Assembly (NCBI GenBank): GCA_963805985.1
Contig: CAWDWG010000001.1
Location: forward strand, 310,001 to 374,000
Reading direction: 5' to 3'
DNA from: Bog-257 sp963805985
Lineage (GTDB): Bacteria > Acidobacteriota > Terriglobia > Terriglobales > Acidobacteriaceae
DNA length: 64,000 bases
Shown: one piece after another, positions 43,298 to 51,795 of the stretch
Layout of the letters: every line of letters starts with the position of its first letter
How positions within the stretch are numbered: the first letter of the stretch is position 1
Notes under the pieces: model-generated
Told to the model about the DNA's origin: nothing
The model's input: the letters and a program-made list of their open reading frames with translations, nothing else
Databases searched by the model: none
Made by a program: the position numbers and the translations under genes

Positions 43298-44824
43298 CTA
43301 CACGCTGACCGTCTCAACCGTCTTGGATTCGGAGTTTGTGCCGCTGCCCGCCGCCGGCGGAAGGGTGCCCGAGGCTTGCCGCTCGCGCGATTCCTTCACC
43401 GAACGATTACGCGATGCCCGCAGTTTCATGAACGACTTCGCTTCCTTGTAGAGACGCTTGCGCTCGCCGGAATCGAATGCCGCCTTGCGGACGATGCGGA
43501 AGATCGCCTTCGGCCGGAAGTAATACTCGTCGTAGAAGCGATGCACCATCTCCATGATGTAGTCGCGCGAGATGCCGGGATACTCGATCATCGCGACCTG
43601 GTGGCCCATCTCGTCGACCATCTGCGCGCCTTCGCCCACCAGGAAGCCGTTGGCTTTGGCGAAGTCGTAGAGCTCGGTTCCAGGATAGGCGTGCGCCAGC
43701 GATACCTGGATGGTGTCGACATCCAGCTCTTTGGCAAAGTCGATGGTCTTGCGAATAGTCTCCTTGGTCTCGCCGGGCAAGCCGAGGATGAAGTCGCCGT
43801 GTATGACCAGGCCGAGCTTCTTGCAGTCACGAGTGAAATCACGCGCGCGTTCGACCGTCGCGCCCTTCTTGATGTTCTTCAGGATCTGCTGGTCGCCTGA
43901 CTCATAGCCGACAATCAACAGGCGGCAACCGGCGTCCTTCATTGCCTTGAGCGTTTCGTAATCGGTGGTGACGCGCGAGGTGCAGGACCAGGTCAGTCCC
44001 AGCGGCTTCAGCTTGGAGCACAGCTCGATGGTGCGCGCCTTCTGAATGTTGAAGGTGTCGTCATCGAAGAAGAATTCCTTCACCCACGGCCAGTATTCCT
44101 TGGCTTTGACCATCTCAGCCGCAACCGCGTCGGAAGAGCGCTTGCGCCACGGATGTCCGCTGAGCGTCTGCGGCCACAGGCAGAACGTACACTGCGCAGG
44201 ACAGCCACGCGTGGTGTAGAGCGAGACGAACGGGTAGAGCAGGAACGGCACGTTGTAGCGGCGAGGATCGAGATCGCGCTTGTACACGTCGACGACGTCC
44301 GGCAAAACATCAAGATCAGCGACGGTCGGACGATCGGGATTATGAACGATCTTGCCGTCAGCGCCGCGATACGAGATGCCGAGAATCTCGCTCAGAGGCT
44401 TCCCGTTCGCGTATTCATAAACCGCGAAGTCGAACTCGCGCCGCACGATGAAATCGAGTGCAACGCCGTCTTTGAGCGAGGCTTCCGGCAGCGTGGTAAC
44501 GTGCGGGCCGACAAAGGCGATTTTCAGCTTGGGATTGGCGGCCTTCATCGCAGCCGCGAGCTTGATGTCCCCCGGAAATCCAGGAGTGCTGGTGAACAGC
44601 ACCAGGAATTCGTATTCCTTACCGATTTCGATGGTCTGCTTGGCGTCGACCTTATGCGGCGAGGCGTCGAGCAGCCGTGATCCCTCCAGCATTCCAGCCG
44701 GATAGGCGAGCCATACCGGATACCAGTAGGACTCGATTTCGCGCGTGGCCGGCCAACGCGAGCTGGCGCCACCGTCGTAATTTTCAAAGGAAGGAGGATT
44801 CAGCAGTAATGTCTTTAAAGGCAT
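43298..44824 (-). CDS. hpnJ: HpnJ-type B12-binding radical SAM protein (hopanoid modification)
   Basis: 508 residues from the ATG at 44824. The B12-binding-like N-terminal domain (KTLLLNPPSFENYDGGASSRW, REIESYWYPVWLAYPAGML) is characteristic of HpnJ. The radical SAM core has TTRGCPAQCTFCLWPQ (CxxxCxxC), and later FFFDDDTFNIQK and HGDFILGLPGETKETI. HpnJ is associated with making the cyclitol ether head group of bacteriohopanepolyols. No other hpn genes are visible here. The C-terminal 45 residues are low complexity. Confidence 0.88.
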   Translation of the reverse strand: MPLKTLLLNPPSFENYDGGASSRWPATREIESYWYPVWLAYPAGMLEGSRLLDASPHKVDAKQTIEIGKEYEFLVLFTSTPGFPGDIKLAAAMKAANPKLKIAFVGPHVTTLPEASLKDGVALDFIVRREFDFAVYEYANGKPLSEILGISYRGADGKIVHNPDRPTVADLDVLPDVVDVYKRDLDPRRYNVPFLLYPFVSLYTTRGCPAQCTFCLWPQTLSGHPWRKRSSDAVAAEMVKAKEYWPWVKEFFFDDDTFNIQKARTIELCSKLKPLGLTWSCTSRVTTDYETLKAMKDAGCRLLIVGYESGDQQILKNIKKGATVERARDFTRDCKKLGLVIHGDFILGLPGETKETIRKTIDFAKELDVDTIQVSLAHAYPGTELYDFAKANGFLVGEGAQMVDEMGHQVAMIEYPGISRDYIMEMVHRFYDEYYFRPKAIFRIVRKAAFDSGERKRLYKEAKSFMKLRASRNRSVKESRERQASGTLPPAAGSGTNSESKTVETVSV

Positions 44825-44883
44825 AAGTCTACTAGCTATCGTATCACCTGTTGGAGGTCTGCGTAACTGGTTGGGACCTCGGC

Positions 44884-44918
44884 AGTTAGCAGTCAGCAAT
44901 CAGCAGTCAGCAGTCAGT
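44884..44918. repeat. heptamer array (GCAGTCA units), left box of the four-helix gene
   Basis: AGTTAGC AGTCAGC AATCAGC AGTCAGC AGTCAGT. The minus-strand TGA stop of the four-helix-bundle gene (44914-44916) lies inside it. It is the inverted complement of the array at 45316-45356. Confidence 0.75.
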
Positions 44919-45282
44919 ACCGATCGCGCTCTGAATTTACGCGCCTTGATAGTGAAGTGAGCATCTTCTTGATCTCTTCAACCGCAGAATTCAGATCCTC
45001 ATAGGCGCTAGATTTCAAATACCCCAGGTCGCGAGCCAGCAGCAGGTGATACTCGAGTTCACTGGCCGACCCAAGCGCGATCTGCAAGAAACGATGGAGT
45101 TCGGCATTACCCCGGCGGCCGCAACCCTCCGCGATGTTAGCTCCTATCGAGGCGGAGCACCTTCGCATTTGCGAGGTAAGGCCAAACAGTTCCTCCCTGG
45201 GGAAATCGGCTGTCGCCCGATACACGCTTAGTGTTACCGCGTGCGCCTTACCCCACACCTGAAGATCTCGAAAGTTCTTCAT
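44914..45282 (-). CDS. four-helix-bundle protein (S23/Avd-like family)
   Basis: 122 residues. MKNFRDLQVWGKAHAVTLSVYRATADFPREELFGLTSQMRRCSASIGANIAEGCGRRGNAE is the clear signature of the 23S rRNA intervening-sequence-encoded S23 family, also related to the Avd accessory protein of diversity-generating retroelements. The rest (FLQIALGSASELEYHLLLARDLGYL) completes the bundle. Function of free-standing copies is unknown. The gene is flanked on both sides by heptamer arrays in inverted orientation, one providing its stop codon. Confidence 0.9.
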   Translation of the reverse strand: MKNFRDLQVWGKAHAVTLSVYRATADFPREELFGLTSQMRRCSASIGANIAEGCGRRGNAELHRFLQIALGSASELEYHLLLARDLGYLKSSAYEDLNSAVEEIKKMLTSLSRRVNSERDRY

Positions 45283-45315
45283 TGCAGAACCTTGGTCCCA
45301 GCCGGAGTCGCTGGT

Positions 45316-45356
45316 CTGCTAACTGCTGACTGCTGATTGCTGACTGCCGACTGCTA
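45316..45356. repeat. heptamer array, right box of the four-helix gene
   Basis: TGCTAAC TGCTGAC TGCTGAT TGCTGAC TGCCGAC TGCTAC. The TAG stop codon of the downstream-transcribed TolC gene (45354-45356) lies at its edge. Confidence 0.75.
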
Positions 45357-46673
45357 CTTCATCGCCCAGTTCTCCAGTTGTCCGGTTAAGCGCAGCAACT
45401 GAAGCACGGCGCGGCTCAGTTCGAACTCAGCATCGAGATAGCCGGCGTGCTTGTCGTCGGAGTCGAGCTCTGCATTCTGCTCATCGCGAATGTTCGCCTG
45501 GCCGGTCTGTATCCTGCCCTTCACGCCTTCCAGATCTCCCTGCGAAACTTCCCACTCCAGCTTGGCCACGTCGCGCGCAGCGGAGAGCTGTCGAAGGGAA
45601 CGCTGCAGCTGCAGGGCGTCTTCGCGAACCTTTTGCCTGGTCAACTCCTCTTGCTTGCCCGCGACGAGGGCGTCGGCTTTGGCTTCCTCGGCCCTGGCTT
45701 TCTGCGCATAGTTGAGAAACGGGAATTTGATGTTCAAGCCAGCCGCCAAATTGTTGGCTGTGTAGTTCTTGAAATAAAGATCGTAGTTGTTGAATTTGGC
45801 CAGGTACGCATACTGCGATGCCAGGTCGATGGTAGGAGTGATAGTCGCTTTATGCTCGCCGACGGCACGAGCCTCCGCAGCAGCGGTCTGCTCGTGTGCC
45901 TGCTTGACCGCAAGACTGTTAGCCACGGCCCGCGATGGCAGATCCTCGTCCTGTGCCATGACCGGTATGTTCGGCATGGACTGCGGGTCAGTGATAATTG
46001 CATCCGGCTGCACGCCCGTCAAACTTGCCAGGTGCTGCCGCAATACGTCGGACTGTCCCTGTGCCTCGGCGATACGCAGGCGAATTCGCGCGGTCAGCAG
46101 CTGGCTCCTGGTAAGCTCCAGCTTGCTGTCGACGCCTTCCTGCAGCCGCTGCTGGCTGATGAACTCGCCTTTTTCGGCAGCCCTTTGCGCTTCGGCCAGC
46201 GCCGAGATCTTGGCGGTTAGGTGATTCAATTGTGCATAGCTCAAGGCAACGTCGAGGATGACGGCGTCCCGCTTGTCCTGCACATCGAGGGACGCAGCTT
46301 TCCACTGGATCCTGGCCGCCTTCAAATACGCCTTTAGTGTCCAATTGAACACCGTCTGCTGGGAGTTGAAGTTCACCACCGATGGCGCCGAGCCTTCGAT
46401 CGTCAACGGGAATCCATAGGAATAGCCGAGGCCCGAACCGACCGTCAGCTGCGGGATCCAGTTGGCGCGAACTTCCTCATACGCTTGGTGCGCGTGCCAT
46501 TGGTTCATCGCGGCGATACCCATCACGCCGCTGTGTTGAAGGGCCAGCTCGACCGCATTGCGGAATGGAATGGGTACGGCGTCGGGTGGATCGGCGGCGC
46601 TGCACAGACGCGGCAGAAACAACAATGCGACGACGAGCGCTACCAGCCTCGCGCAGTTGTTAGCCGAATTCAT
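45354..46673 (-). CDS. TolC-family outer-membrane efflux protein
   Basis: 439 residues from the ATG at 46673, which gives the best signal peptide (cleavage near CSA-AD); an ATG at 46706 is also in frame. Two duplicated OEP coiled-coil regions are seen (RNAVELALQHSGVMGIA, ALSYAQLNHLTAKISALAEAQRAAEKGEF; AEEAKADALVAGKQEELTRQKVREDALQLQRSLRQL). It forms the outer-membrane exit duct of a tripartite exporter. It is the last gene of the adaptor-TPR-TolC operon. Confidence 0.88.
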   Translation of the reverse strand: MNSANNCARLVALVVALLFLPRLCSAADPPDAVPIPFRNAVELALQHSGVMGIAAMNQWHAHQAYEEVRANWIPQLTVGSGLGYSYGFPLTIEGSAPSVVNFNSQQTVFNWTLKAYLKAARIQWKAASLDVQDKRDAVILDVALSYAQLNHLTAKISALAEAQRAAEKGEFISQQRLQEGVDSKLELTRSQLLTARIRLRIAEAQGQSDVLRQHLASLTGVQPDAIITDPQSMPNIPVMAQDEDLPSRAVANSLAVKQAHEQTAAAEARAVGEHKATITPTIDLASQYAYLAKFNNYDLYFKNYTANNLAAGLNIKFPFLNYAQKARAEEAKADALVAGKQEELTRQKVREDALQLQRSLRQLSAARDVAKLEWEVSQGDLEGVKGRIQTGQANIRDEQNAELDSDDKHAGYLDAEFELSRAVLQLLRLTGQLENWAMK

Positions 46674-46736
46674 GATTCTTGTGGAACGCCGGGGTTTTGA
46701 GTGCATCCCGTGCTCTATGCTAACAACGCGAAGGCA

Positions 46737-47690
46737 TTACTGTACGCGGCTGAGAGCTTTCTTTGCCGGCTCGTACCCAGAAGCTAAAGCCAGCGAGGCG
46801 TGGTACTCGGATGCGGCGGCTGGGTTATTCCCCATCTTCTGGTTGAGCTCGCCGATCAGGTAGTGGGCGCGAAAAGCCGGCGCCGACTCAACCAGCTCAC
46901 CAGACGCCAGGTAGCGCTGCAAATACTGCGACGCGCTGGAGAAATTGCGGCCGCCCAAATACAGCTCCTTGCCGGCGTCGAAGTAGGAGTCCGCAGGCTT
47001 GTGTGGCTGCGCCATCGCTTCCTGCACGGCAGTCTGCATCTCGTCAAAGCGCCCGCGCTGGCGATAGAACGCAGCCAGCTGCAGCCACATGTCGGCCGGA
47101 TTGCGGGCGTTCTTGACGGCGGCTCGAAACTCCGTCTCCGCCGCGGCATACTGCTTCTCTTTGACCTCAACCCGCGCCAGGATCAGGTGCGCCGTTCCCG
47201 GATCGAGCTTCTGTACCTGCGCCGCCTGACCGCGCGCCTTGTCGAGCCCGCCGCCCATAATCGCGGGAGCCTCGGTGTAGTACTCCGCCAGATCCAATCG
47301 CGCCGGAATGTTCGTGGGATCAAGCTGGACCGCGCGCTCAAACTCATTCCTGGCCTTGCGAGCCACGCCGGCTGCTGCTAACGGACTGGAGTCCGCGGCC
47401 TTGCGGCCATATTCGCGAGCCAGCCAGAGATGGTACATAGCGTCGCCGGGATCGAGCTGGACTGCGCGCTCGCCGTACTTCACGGCTTCGTCCCACTGTT
47501 CCATCGCGTAATACACGCGAGACATCTGGTTGAGCGACTCAGCATCGCCGCGGCTGTTCAGTGCGAGCAGCGCGTCATCCATGCGCCCCATGGACAGCAG
47601 CTGCGTCGTGGCCGGATCGGCCGTGCCGGCAGTCACCAATACAAACAGCAAAGCAAAAGTAACTACGAATTTGGTGCACAAAAACTTCAT
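46737..47690 (-). CDS. exported TPR-repeat protein
   Basis: 317 residues with a signal peptide (MKFLCTKFVVTFALLFVLVTAG). About seven tetratricopeptide repeats follow, e.g. QMSRVYYAMEQWDEAVKYGERAVQLDPGDAMYHLWLAREYG and ARKARNEFERAVQLDPTNIPARLDLAEYYT. Likely a periplasmic scaffold. It overlaps the upstream adaptor gene by 4 nt and precedes the TolC gene by about 60 bp, so it belongs to an export operon. Confidence 0.85.
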   Translation of the reverse strand: MKFLCTKFVVTFALLFVLVTAGTADPATTQLLSMGRMDDALLALNSRGDAESLNQMSRVYYAMEQWDEAVKYGERAVQLDPGDAMYHLWLAREYGRKAADSSPLAAAGVARKARNEFERAVQLDPTNIPARLDLAEYYTEAPAIMGGGLDKARGQAAQVQKLDPGTAHLILARVEVKEKQYAAAETEFRAAVKNARNPADMWLQLAAFYRQRGRFDEMQTAVQEAMAQPHKPADSYFDAGKELYLGGRNFSSASQYLQRYLASGELVESAPAFRAHYLIGELNQKMGNNPAAASEYHASLALASGYEPAKKALSRVQ

Positions 47691-48946
47691 GGATTCGCCG
47701 GCTTGACTGCCATTCCACCTTTCAGAGATTGCATATTCAGAGCTCCTAACGCGAGCACCGCGTTGTCGGAGAGGCCGCTGGTTACCTCGACGCGCGTCAG
47801 GTTCGAGACAGACGTTGTGACGTTCCGCCGCCGCAGCTCCCCATTGACCACCTCGAACACGTACTGCCCACCTTCATCCTGATGAATCGCCTCGCGCGGG
47901 ATGGTCAGCGCGTTGGGCTGGCGAGCCGTCACCACCGCAACACTCACGTTGGTATTGGGCAGCAGTTTGAGATCGCTGTTCTCAATCACACAGGTAACTT
48001 CGCCCACCATGCGCGTCCCGCGCTGCACGACCGTAGTGGGCAGCGTGTCCAGCGTTCCCTGCCAGACGCGTCCGGGCAAGGCGTCCCACGTGACCTCAAC
48101 CGCCTGCCCCTGACGCAACCGCCCGATCTCGGGCTCGTCGACAAAGGCGCGCACGCGAACTTTGTGCAAGTCTGCCACCTGTATCAGCAGGTCGCCAGTA
48201 TTCACGAAGGCTCCGTCGCGGACCGGCAGCGAGTACACCACGCCTTCCCTGGGCGCGACAACGTTGGAATTCTTCAGCGTCTCCTGAGCCGCTTGCAGTG
48301 AAGCTTGCGCCTCGGTCTTCTGCGCTTCTACGTGCCCAATCTCCTGCTGCGAGAAGCGATCCTTCAGCTTCTGCTCCAGCAAATGCACCTCGGCATCAGC
48401 CACGTGCACCCGGTTCTGCGCGGCATCGACTTCGGCCTGCGACGCGGCGCCACTTTGCAACAATCGCTGCAGAGCCTGGAGATTGCGATTCGCGCTGTCG
48501 CGATCCGCCTGCGCCTTAACTAGCGCATTCTTCGTCGTCAAAATTTCATCCTGCGTTCCGCCGCCCTGTACCGCACTGAGATCGGCTTCCGCACCCTTCA
48601 GTTGAGCTTGCGCTCGCGCCGCTTGCAGCCGCGCATCGGCATCGTCCAGCCGCAAAAGCATCTGGCCCGCTTTCACCCAGTCGCCCTGCTGAACGTAGAT
48701 CTTTTGCACCGTGGTCGGCATGGGCGCATAGGCTTGGAAGTTGTTCAGTGCCTCGATCTTGCCGTTGGTGGCGATAGTGGCGGTGATGGTTCCACGGTCA
48801 GCGTGGCCAACTCGAATTGCAGTCTGGGAACGGTGCAGAGATACGAACGCCGCCAGCACCACGACGGCCAGGATCAGCCCAATGATGACCAGCCACGTCC
48901 GCTTTCCATTCGCATTGCGATGGCCGTTTTCAGATGGGGCTGCCAT
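47687..48946 (-). CDS. periplasmic adaptor (membrane fusion) protein, HlyD/RND type
   Basis: 419 residues from the ATG at 48946. One membrane helix (WLVIIGLILAVVVLAAFVSL) is followed by a lipoyl half (RGTITATIATNGKIEALNN), a coiled-coil hairpin (about 90-210), the second lipoyl half (NSNVVAPREGVVYSLPVRDGAFVNTGD) and beta-barrel domains. It links an inner-membrane pump to TolC. The pump itself is missing from this operon (adaptor, TPR, TolC). Confidence 0.9.
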   Translation of the reverse strand: MAAPSENGHRNANGKRTWLVIIGLILAVVVLAAFVSLHRSQTAIRVGHADRGTITATIATNGKIEALNNFQAYAPMPTTVQKIYVQQGDWVKAGQMLLRLDDADARLQAARAQAQLKGAEADLSAVQGGGTQDEILTTKNALVKAQADRDSANRNLQALQRLLQSGAASQAEVDAAQNRVHVADAEVHLLEQKLKDRFSQQEIGHVEAQKTEAQASLQAAQETLKNSNVVAPREGVVYSLPVRDGAFVNTGDLLIQVADLHKVRVRAFVDEPEIGRLRQGQAVEVTWDALPGRVWQGTLDTLPTTVVQRGTRMVGEVTCVIENSDLKLLPNTNVSVAVVTARQPNALTIPREAIHQDEGGQYVFEVVNGELRRRNVTTSVSNLTRVEVTSGLSDNAVLALGALNMQSLKGGMAVKPANP

Positions 48947-49173
48947 GTCTTCCCAAAACCACAAGTATAACTTAGGCCATGACTTCTCAAGGATGACGCT
49001 TCTGTCATGCCCGGCGTTAGTCGAAAACCATGCTTTGACAGCACTTGGTTTTCGCAACGTCAGGTATCTGATGAATTCAGCAGGCTGGAGGACGCATCGT
49101 GCTAGTCTGACTCAACCCGCAGCACGGGTCCCTCATCCCAGTACCAGGAGCGCGCAAGGAATCCGGGGAATTC

Positions 49174-50109
49174 ATGGCAATGCAGCGAGCGAGGCGCGTT
49201 ATCGTTGGCACGGCCAAAGACATTGCCAACAATCACATCTTTTCGTTCGCCGCTTCCCTTTCGTATTACTTCGTGATGGCATTTTTCCCGGCGCTCATCG
49301 CGCTGGCGGCCATCGTCGCCTACCTTCCGATCCCCAATCTCTTTAACACCATTATTTCGACAATGGCGCGCGTCGTGCCCCCAGAAAGTATGGGCCTGAT
49401 TCGCCACATCGCGAGCGACGTCGTTTCCGCCAACCGCGGTGCCTTCCTCTCGTTCGGGCTGGTGGGAACGCTCTGGACCTGCTCCAGCGGCTTCGCCGAG
49501 ATCATCGAAGCGCTGAACGTCGCTTACGACATTCCGGAAACGCGGCCGCTGTGGAGGACTCGCCTGCTGGCGTTTGAGCTGATTTTTGTAACCGGAACGC
49601 TGGTGACACTGGCCTTCGCGTTCATGATCGTGGGGCCGCGATTTGGCGAGTTCCTGGCTCGGCACCTCGGCTTGTCATGGGCCTTTGCGCTCATCTGGCC
49701 GGCGCTCCGCTACGTACTGGCGGTCAGTTTCACCATTGCCGCTATCGTCCAGCTTTACCTCGTGGCTCCTAATCTGAAGCAACGGCTTGCCTCGTGTCTT
49801 CCGGGAGCGGTAGTGGCCGTGATGGGATGGATTCTGTTGTCGGATGCTCTGAGTCTGTATTTCCGGCGGTTCGCCAACCTCAATCGAACCTACGGCGTGC
49901 TCGGCGGAGGCGTCGCGCTACTGACATGGCTGTACTGGTCGGGATTCTTGCTCCTGCTTGGAGCCGAATTGAATTCGGAGATCACTCAGCAATGCGGGGA
50001 CGGAATTCTGGTGCTGAAGCAGCCTCCGCCTTCAGAAGTAAAGCCGGTTCCGGCGACCACGGCGGATGCGGCAGCGCCCATCGATCCTGGCCCGCCGGCA
50101 ACGATGTAA
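49174..50109 (+). CDS. YihY/BrkB-family membrane protein
   Basis: 311 residues, about six membrane helices. ANNHIFSFAASLSYYFVMAFFPALIAL near the N-terminus and RTYGVLGGGVALLTWLYWSGFLLLLGAELNSEI near the C-terminus are the family hallmarks. Long called ribonuclease BN by mistake; now considered a probable transporter or inner-membrane protein of unknown substrate. The C-terminal tail is Pro/Ala/Thr-rich. Divergent from the adaptor gene, with 227 bp between. Confidence 0.9.
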   Translation: MAMQRARRVIVGTAKDIANNHIFSFAASLSYYFVMAFFPALIALAAIVAYLPIPNLFNTIISTMARVVPPESMGLIRHIASDVVSANRGAFLSFGLVGTLWTCSSGFAEIIEALNVAYDIPETRPLWRTRLLAFELIFVTGTLVTLAFAFMIVGPRFGEFLARHLGLSWAFALIWPALRYVLAVSFTIAAIVQLYLVAPNLKQRLASCLPGAVVAVMGWILLSDALSLYFRRFANLNRTYGVLGGGVALLTWLYWSGFLLLLGAELNSEITQQCGDGILVLKQPPPSEVKPVPATTADAAAPIDPGPPATM

Positions 50110-50366
50110 AGCTTCTTGACACTGCACTGCCAGGAGGCCGCCAGGACGATTTGCCGTCTCGGTACACAGGGGCCCCTCCGGTCGTCGAAATTAGACCCTG
50201 TGCTCATCGAGCACAACCCACTCTCGCAAGCCACATCCAATCGAAAGCTGCAAATCGGCTGGCAACCGTGCGTTACCGTGCGCAGTACGCCGACATCTCG
50301 AGGACCAGGTAGGTGGGGTTGGGGGCGCCGGCAGCTCTTGTTTCCCGATAGCGCTAGAATATTTCC

Positions 50367-50765
50367 ATGGCAAAGAGTGAGCGCTATACCGACGCACACG
50401 CCGAATCGGGACTGGCAGCGAAACTTCCCGAGATCGAAACCTGGCCCAACCAGTTTCCCAGCTATGAAATCGTGATCGACATTCCGGAGTTCACCTCCGT
50501 GTGTCCGAAGACTGGTCTGCCGGATTTTGGCACGCTGTGGATCCTCTACACCCCCAACAAAGATTGCCTGGAGCTGAAATCACTGAAGGAATATCTGACC
50601 TGCTACCGCAATCTCGGGATCTTTCAGGAGAACATCGTCAATCGCGTGCTGGAGGACGTGGTGCGCGCGGCGCGTCCGAGGTGGGCCGAAGTGAAGGGGG
50701 AGTTCCGTCCGCGTGGAGGAATTGGGACGGTAGTGATTGCGCGGTATCCACGGCCGAAAAAATAG
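50367..50765 (+). CDS. queF: NADPH-dependent 7-cyano-7-deazaguanine reductase
   Basis: 132 residues, the short (unimodular) QueF type. It reduces preQ0 to preQ1 in queuosine synthesis. The catalytic Cys is in FTSVCPKTGLPDFGTLWILY, and the Glu/Lys substrate and NADPH contacts are in LELKSLKEYL. T-fold length and motifs are standard. The 257-bp leader (50110-50366) was inspected for a preQ1 riboswitch; none was convincing. Confidence 0.96.
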   Translation: MAKSERYTDAHAESGLAAKLPEIETWPNQFPSYEIVIDIPEFTSVCPKTGLPDFGTLWILYTPNKDCLELKSLKEYLTCYRNLGIFQENIVNRVLEDVVRAARPRWAEVKGEFRPRGGIGTVVIARYPRPKK

Positions 50766-50773
50766 GAGATATC

Positions 50774-50848
50774 TCACCACGGAAGCACGGAAAACACGGA
50801 GTTTTTCAATTGCTTTGTTTTTCGGTGCGCTCCGTGTTTCCGTGGTGA
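50774..50848. repeat. inverted repeat of the CACCACGGAA type, overlapping a gene end
   Basis: CACCACGGAAGCACGGA on the left and TCCGTGTTTCCGTGGTG on the right form a stem of about 17 bp with one mismatch and a loop of about 40 nt. The right arm is translated as the C-terminal tail of the convergent gene at 50806-51513. Confidence 0.75.
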
Positions 50849-51513
50849 ACCGATCTTGCCTTAGTCCGTCCCTTCGCGCCGAGTCCCGAAGTATTTCGTA
50901 TGCCGATCGTGTTGTACTGTCCCCAAGGGCCGTTCGCTCCTAGCCACGCCGGGCCCAGCGGCTGATCGCGCGAGCCGAAGCGTTGGATGGTCGGATGGTT
51001 GGTATAGCGGAACTGAAACTGCTTCGGCAGATCTATGCCGACGCCCCACTTGTACTCCATGCCAATCCCGCTCCACGACCACGTATAGAGCACCCCGGGA
51101 AGGGTCTTGCCGAAGAGGAAATTGGGATCGTAGAAGAACATCAGGCGGCGAGCGATGGTCCTCCCGATCGGCCGCAGTTCGACGCTACCAGAGATCTGAT
51201 AGCGAGCGAAGGCACTGCAGGGAGCGTTCACGCCGCCGTACTGCGGCGCGCCGGCGTTGGCCGCGCACATGTTGGGATCTATCTCGTTGTGCGGAGGCGC
51301 GAGATCGAATTCCGCCCAGCCCCAGTACCAATCCTTAGGAAAGAAGAGTTTTTCCTCACCTTGCGAGGTAGTCTTTGATGGCGGCGGCGTAGTCGCGGTC
51401 TGCGTAGCTTGCGCGGGAGCTGTAGTCTGCGACGATGAAGTGGTGTCTGTGGTTTGCGCCAGTGCGGCACAGCCGAACGCGAACACAAGAAGAACGGGCA
51501 GCAGGCGATTCAT
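50806..51513 (-). CDS. exported protein of unknown function with a repeat-encoded tail
   Basis: 235 residues. Signal peptide (MNRLLPVLLVFAFGCAALAQ), then a Thr/Ser/Gln/Pro linker to about residue 55. A beta-rich domain follows with many aromatics (FPKDWYWGWAEFDLAPPHN, RYQISGSVELRPIG, RLMFFYDPNFLFGK, YTWSWSGIGMEYKWGVG), suggesting an outer-membrane or surface barrel-like protein. The last 13 or so residues (HHGNTERTEKQ) are translated from an intergenic inverted repeat, so the natural stop may have been lost. Confidence 0.65.
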   Translation of the reverse strand: MNRLLPVLLVFAFGCAALAQTTDTTSSSQTTAPAQATQTATTPPPSKTTSQGEEKLFFPKDWYWGWAEFDLAPPHNEIDPNMCAANAGAPQYGGVNAPCSAFARYQISGSVELRPIGRTIARRLMFFYDPNFLFGKTLPGVLYTWSWSGIGMEYKWGVGIDLPKQFQFRYTNHPTIQRFGSRDQPLGPAWLGANGPWGQYNTIGIRNTSGLGAKGRTKARSVHHGNTERTEKQSN

Positions 51514-51590
51514 GAAGCCTCCGCAAAGTTTCTAGTGCTGGAAGTCTTTAGCTGAGAAGAGTAGACAACTCGCGGCGCAGACGCAACCCC

Positions 51591-51790
51591 GCAGTTTCGA
51601 GTTTCCCGACGGCAGTTTCGAGTTTCCAGTTTCGAGTTTCAAAGGCTCCACGTTTCGACCGTTTTAAGGAGGCCTGGACCCCGGCACGTCGGCTTCTCAC
51701 TTGAAACTTGAAACTAGAAACTCGAAACTGCCGTGTGGACATGGTAGGCGGACTTGTCACTTGAAACTTGAAACCAGAAACTCGAAACTG
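51591..51790. repeat. heptamer arrays (GAAACTN units) in inverted orientation
   Basis: 51591-51641 reads AGTTTCG AGTTTCC... AGTTTCG. 51699-51730 and 51759-51790 read TGAAACT TGAAACT AGAAACT CGAAACT, the complement. The last array ends 5 bp before the MFS start codon. Nothing else is seen in 51514-51795. Confidence 0.75.
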
Positions 51791-51795
51791 CTGTG

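Noticed and set aside
44884..45356. CRISPR array made of GCAGTCA units
   Set aside because: Units are 7 nt and directly tandem, without the 24-37 nt repeats and unique spacers of CRISPR; no cas genes are present.
50110..50366. PreQ1 riboswitch upstream of queF
   Set aside because: No H-type pseudoknot pattern with the A-rich tail could be placed before the start codon.
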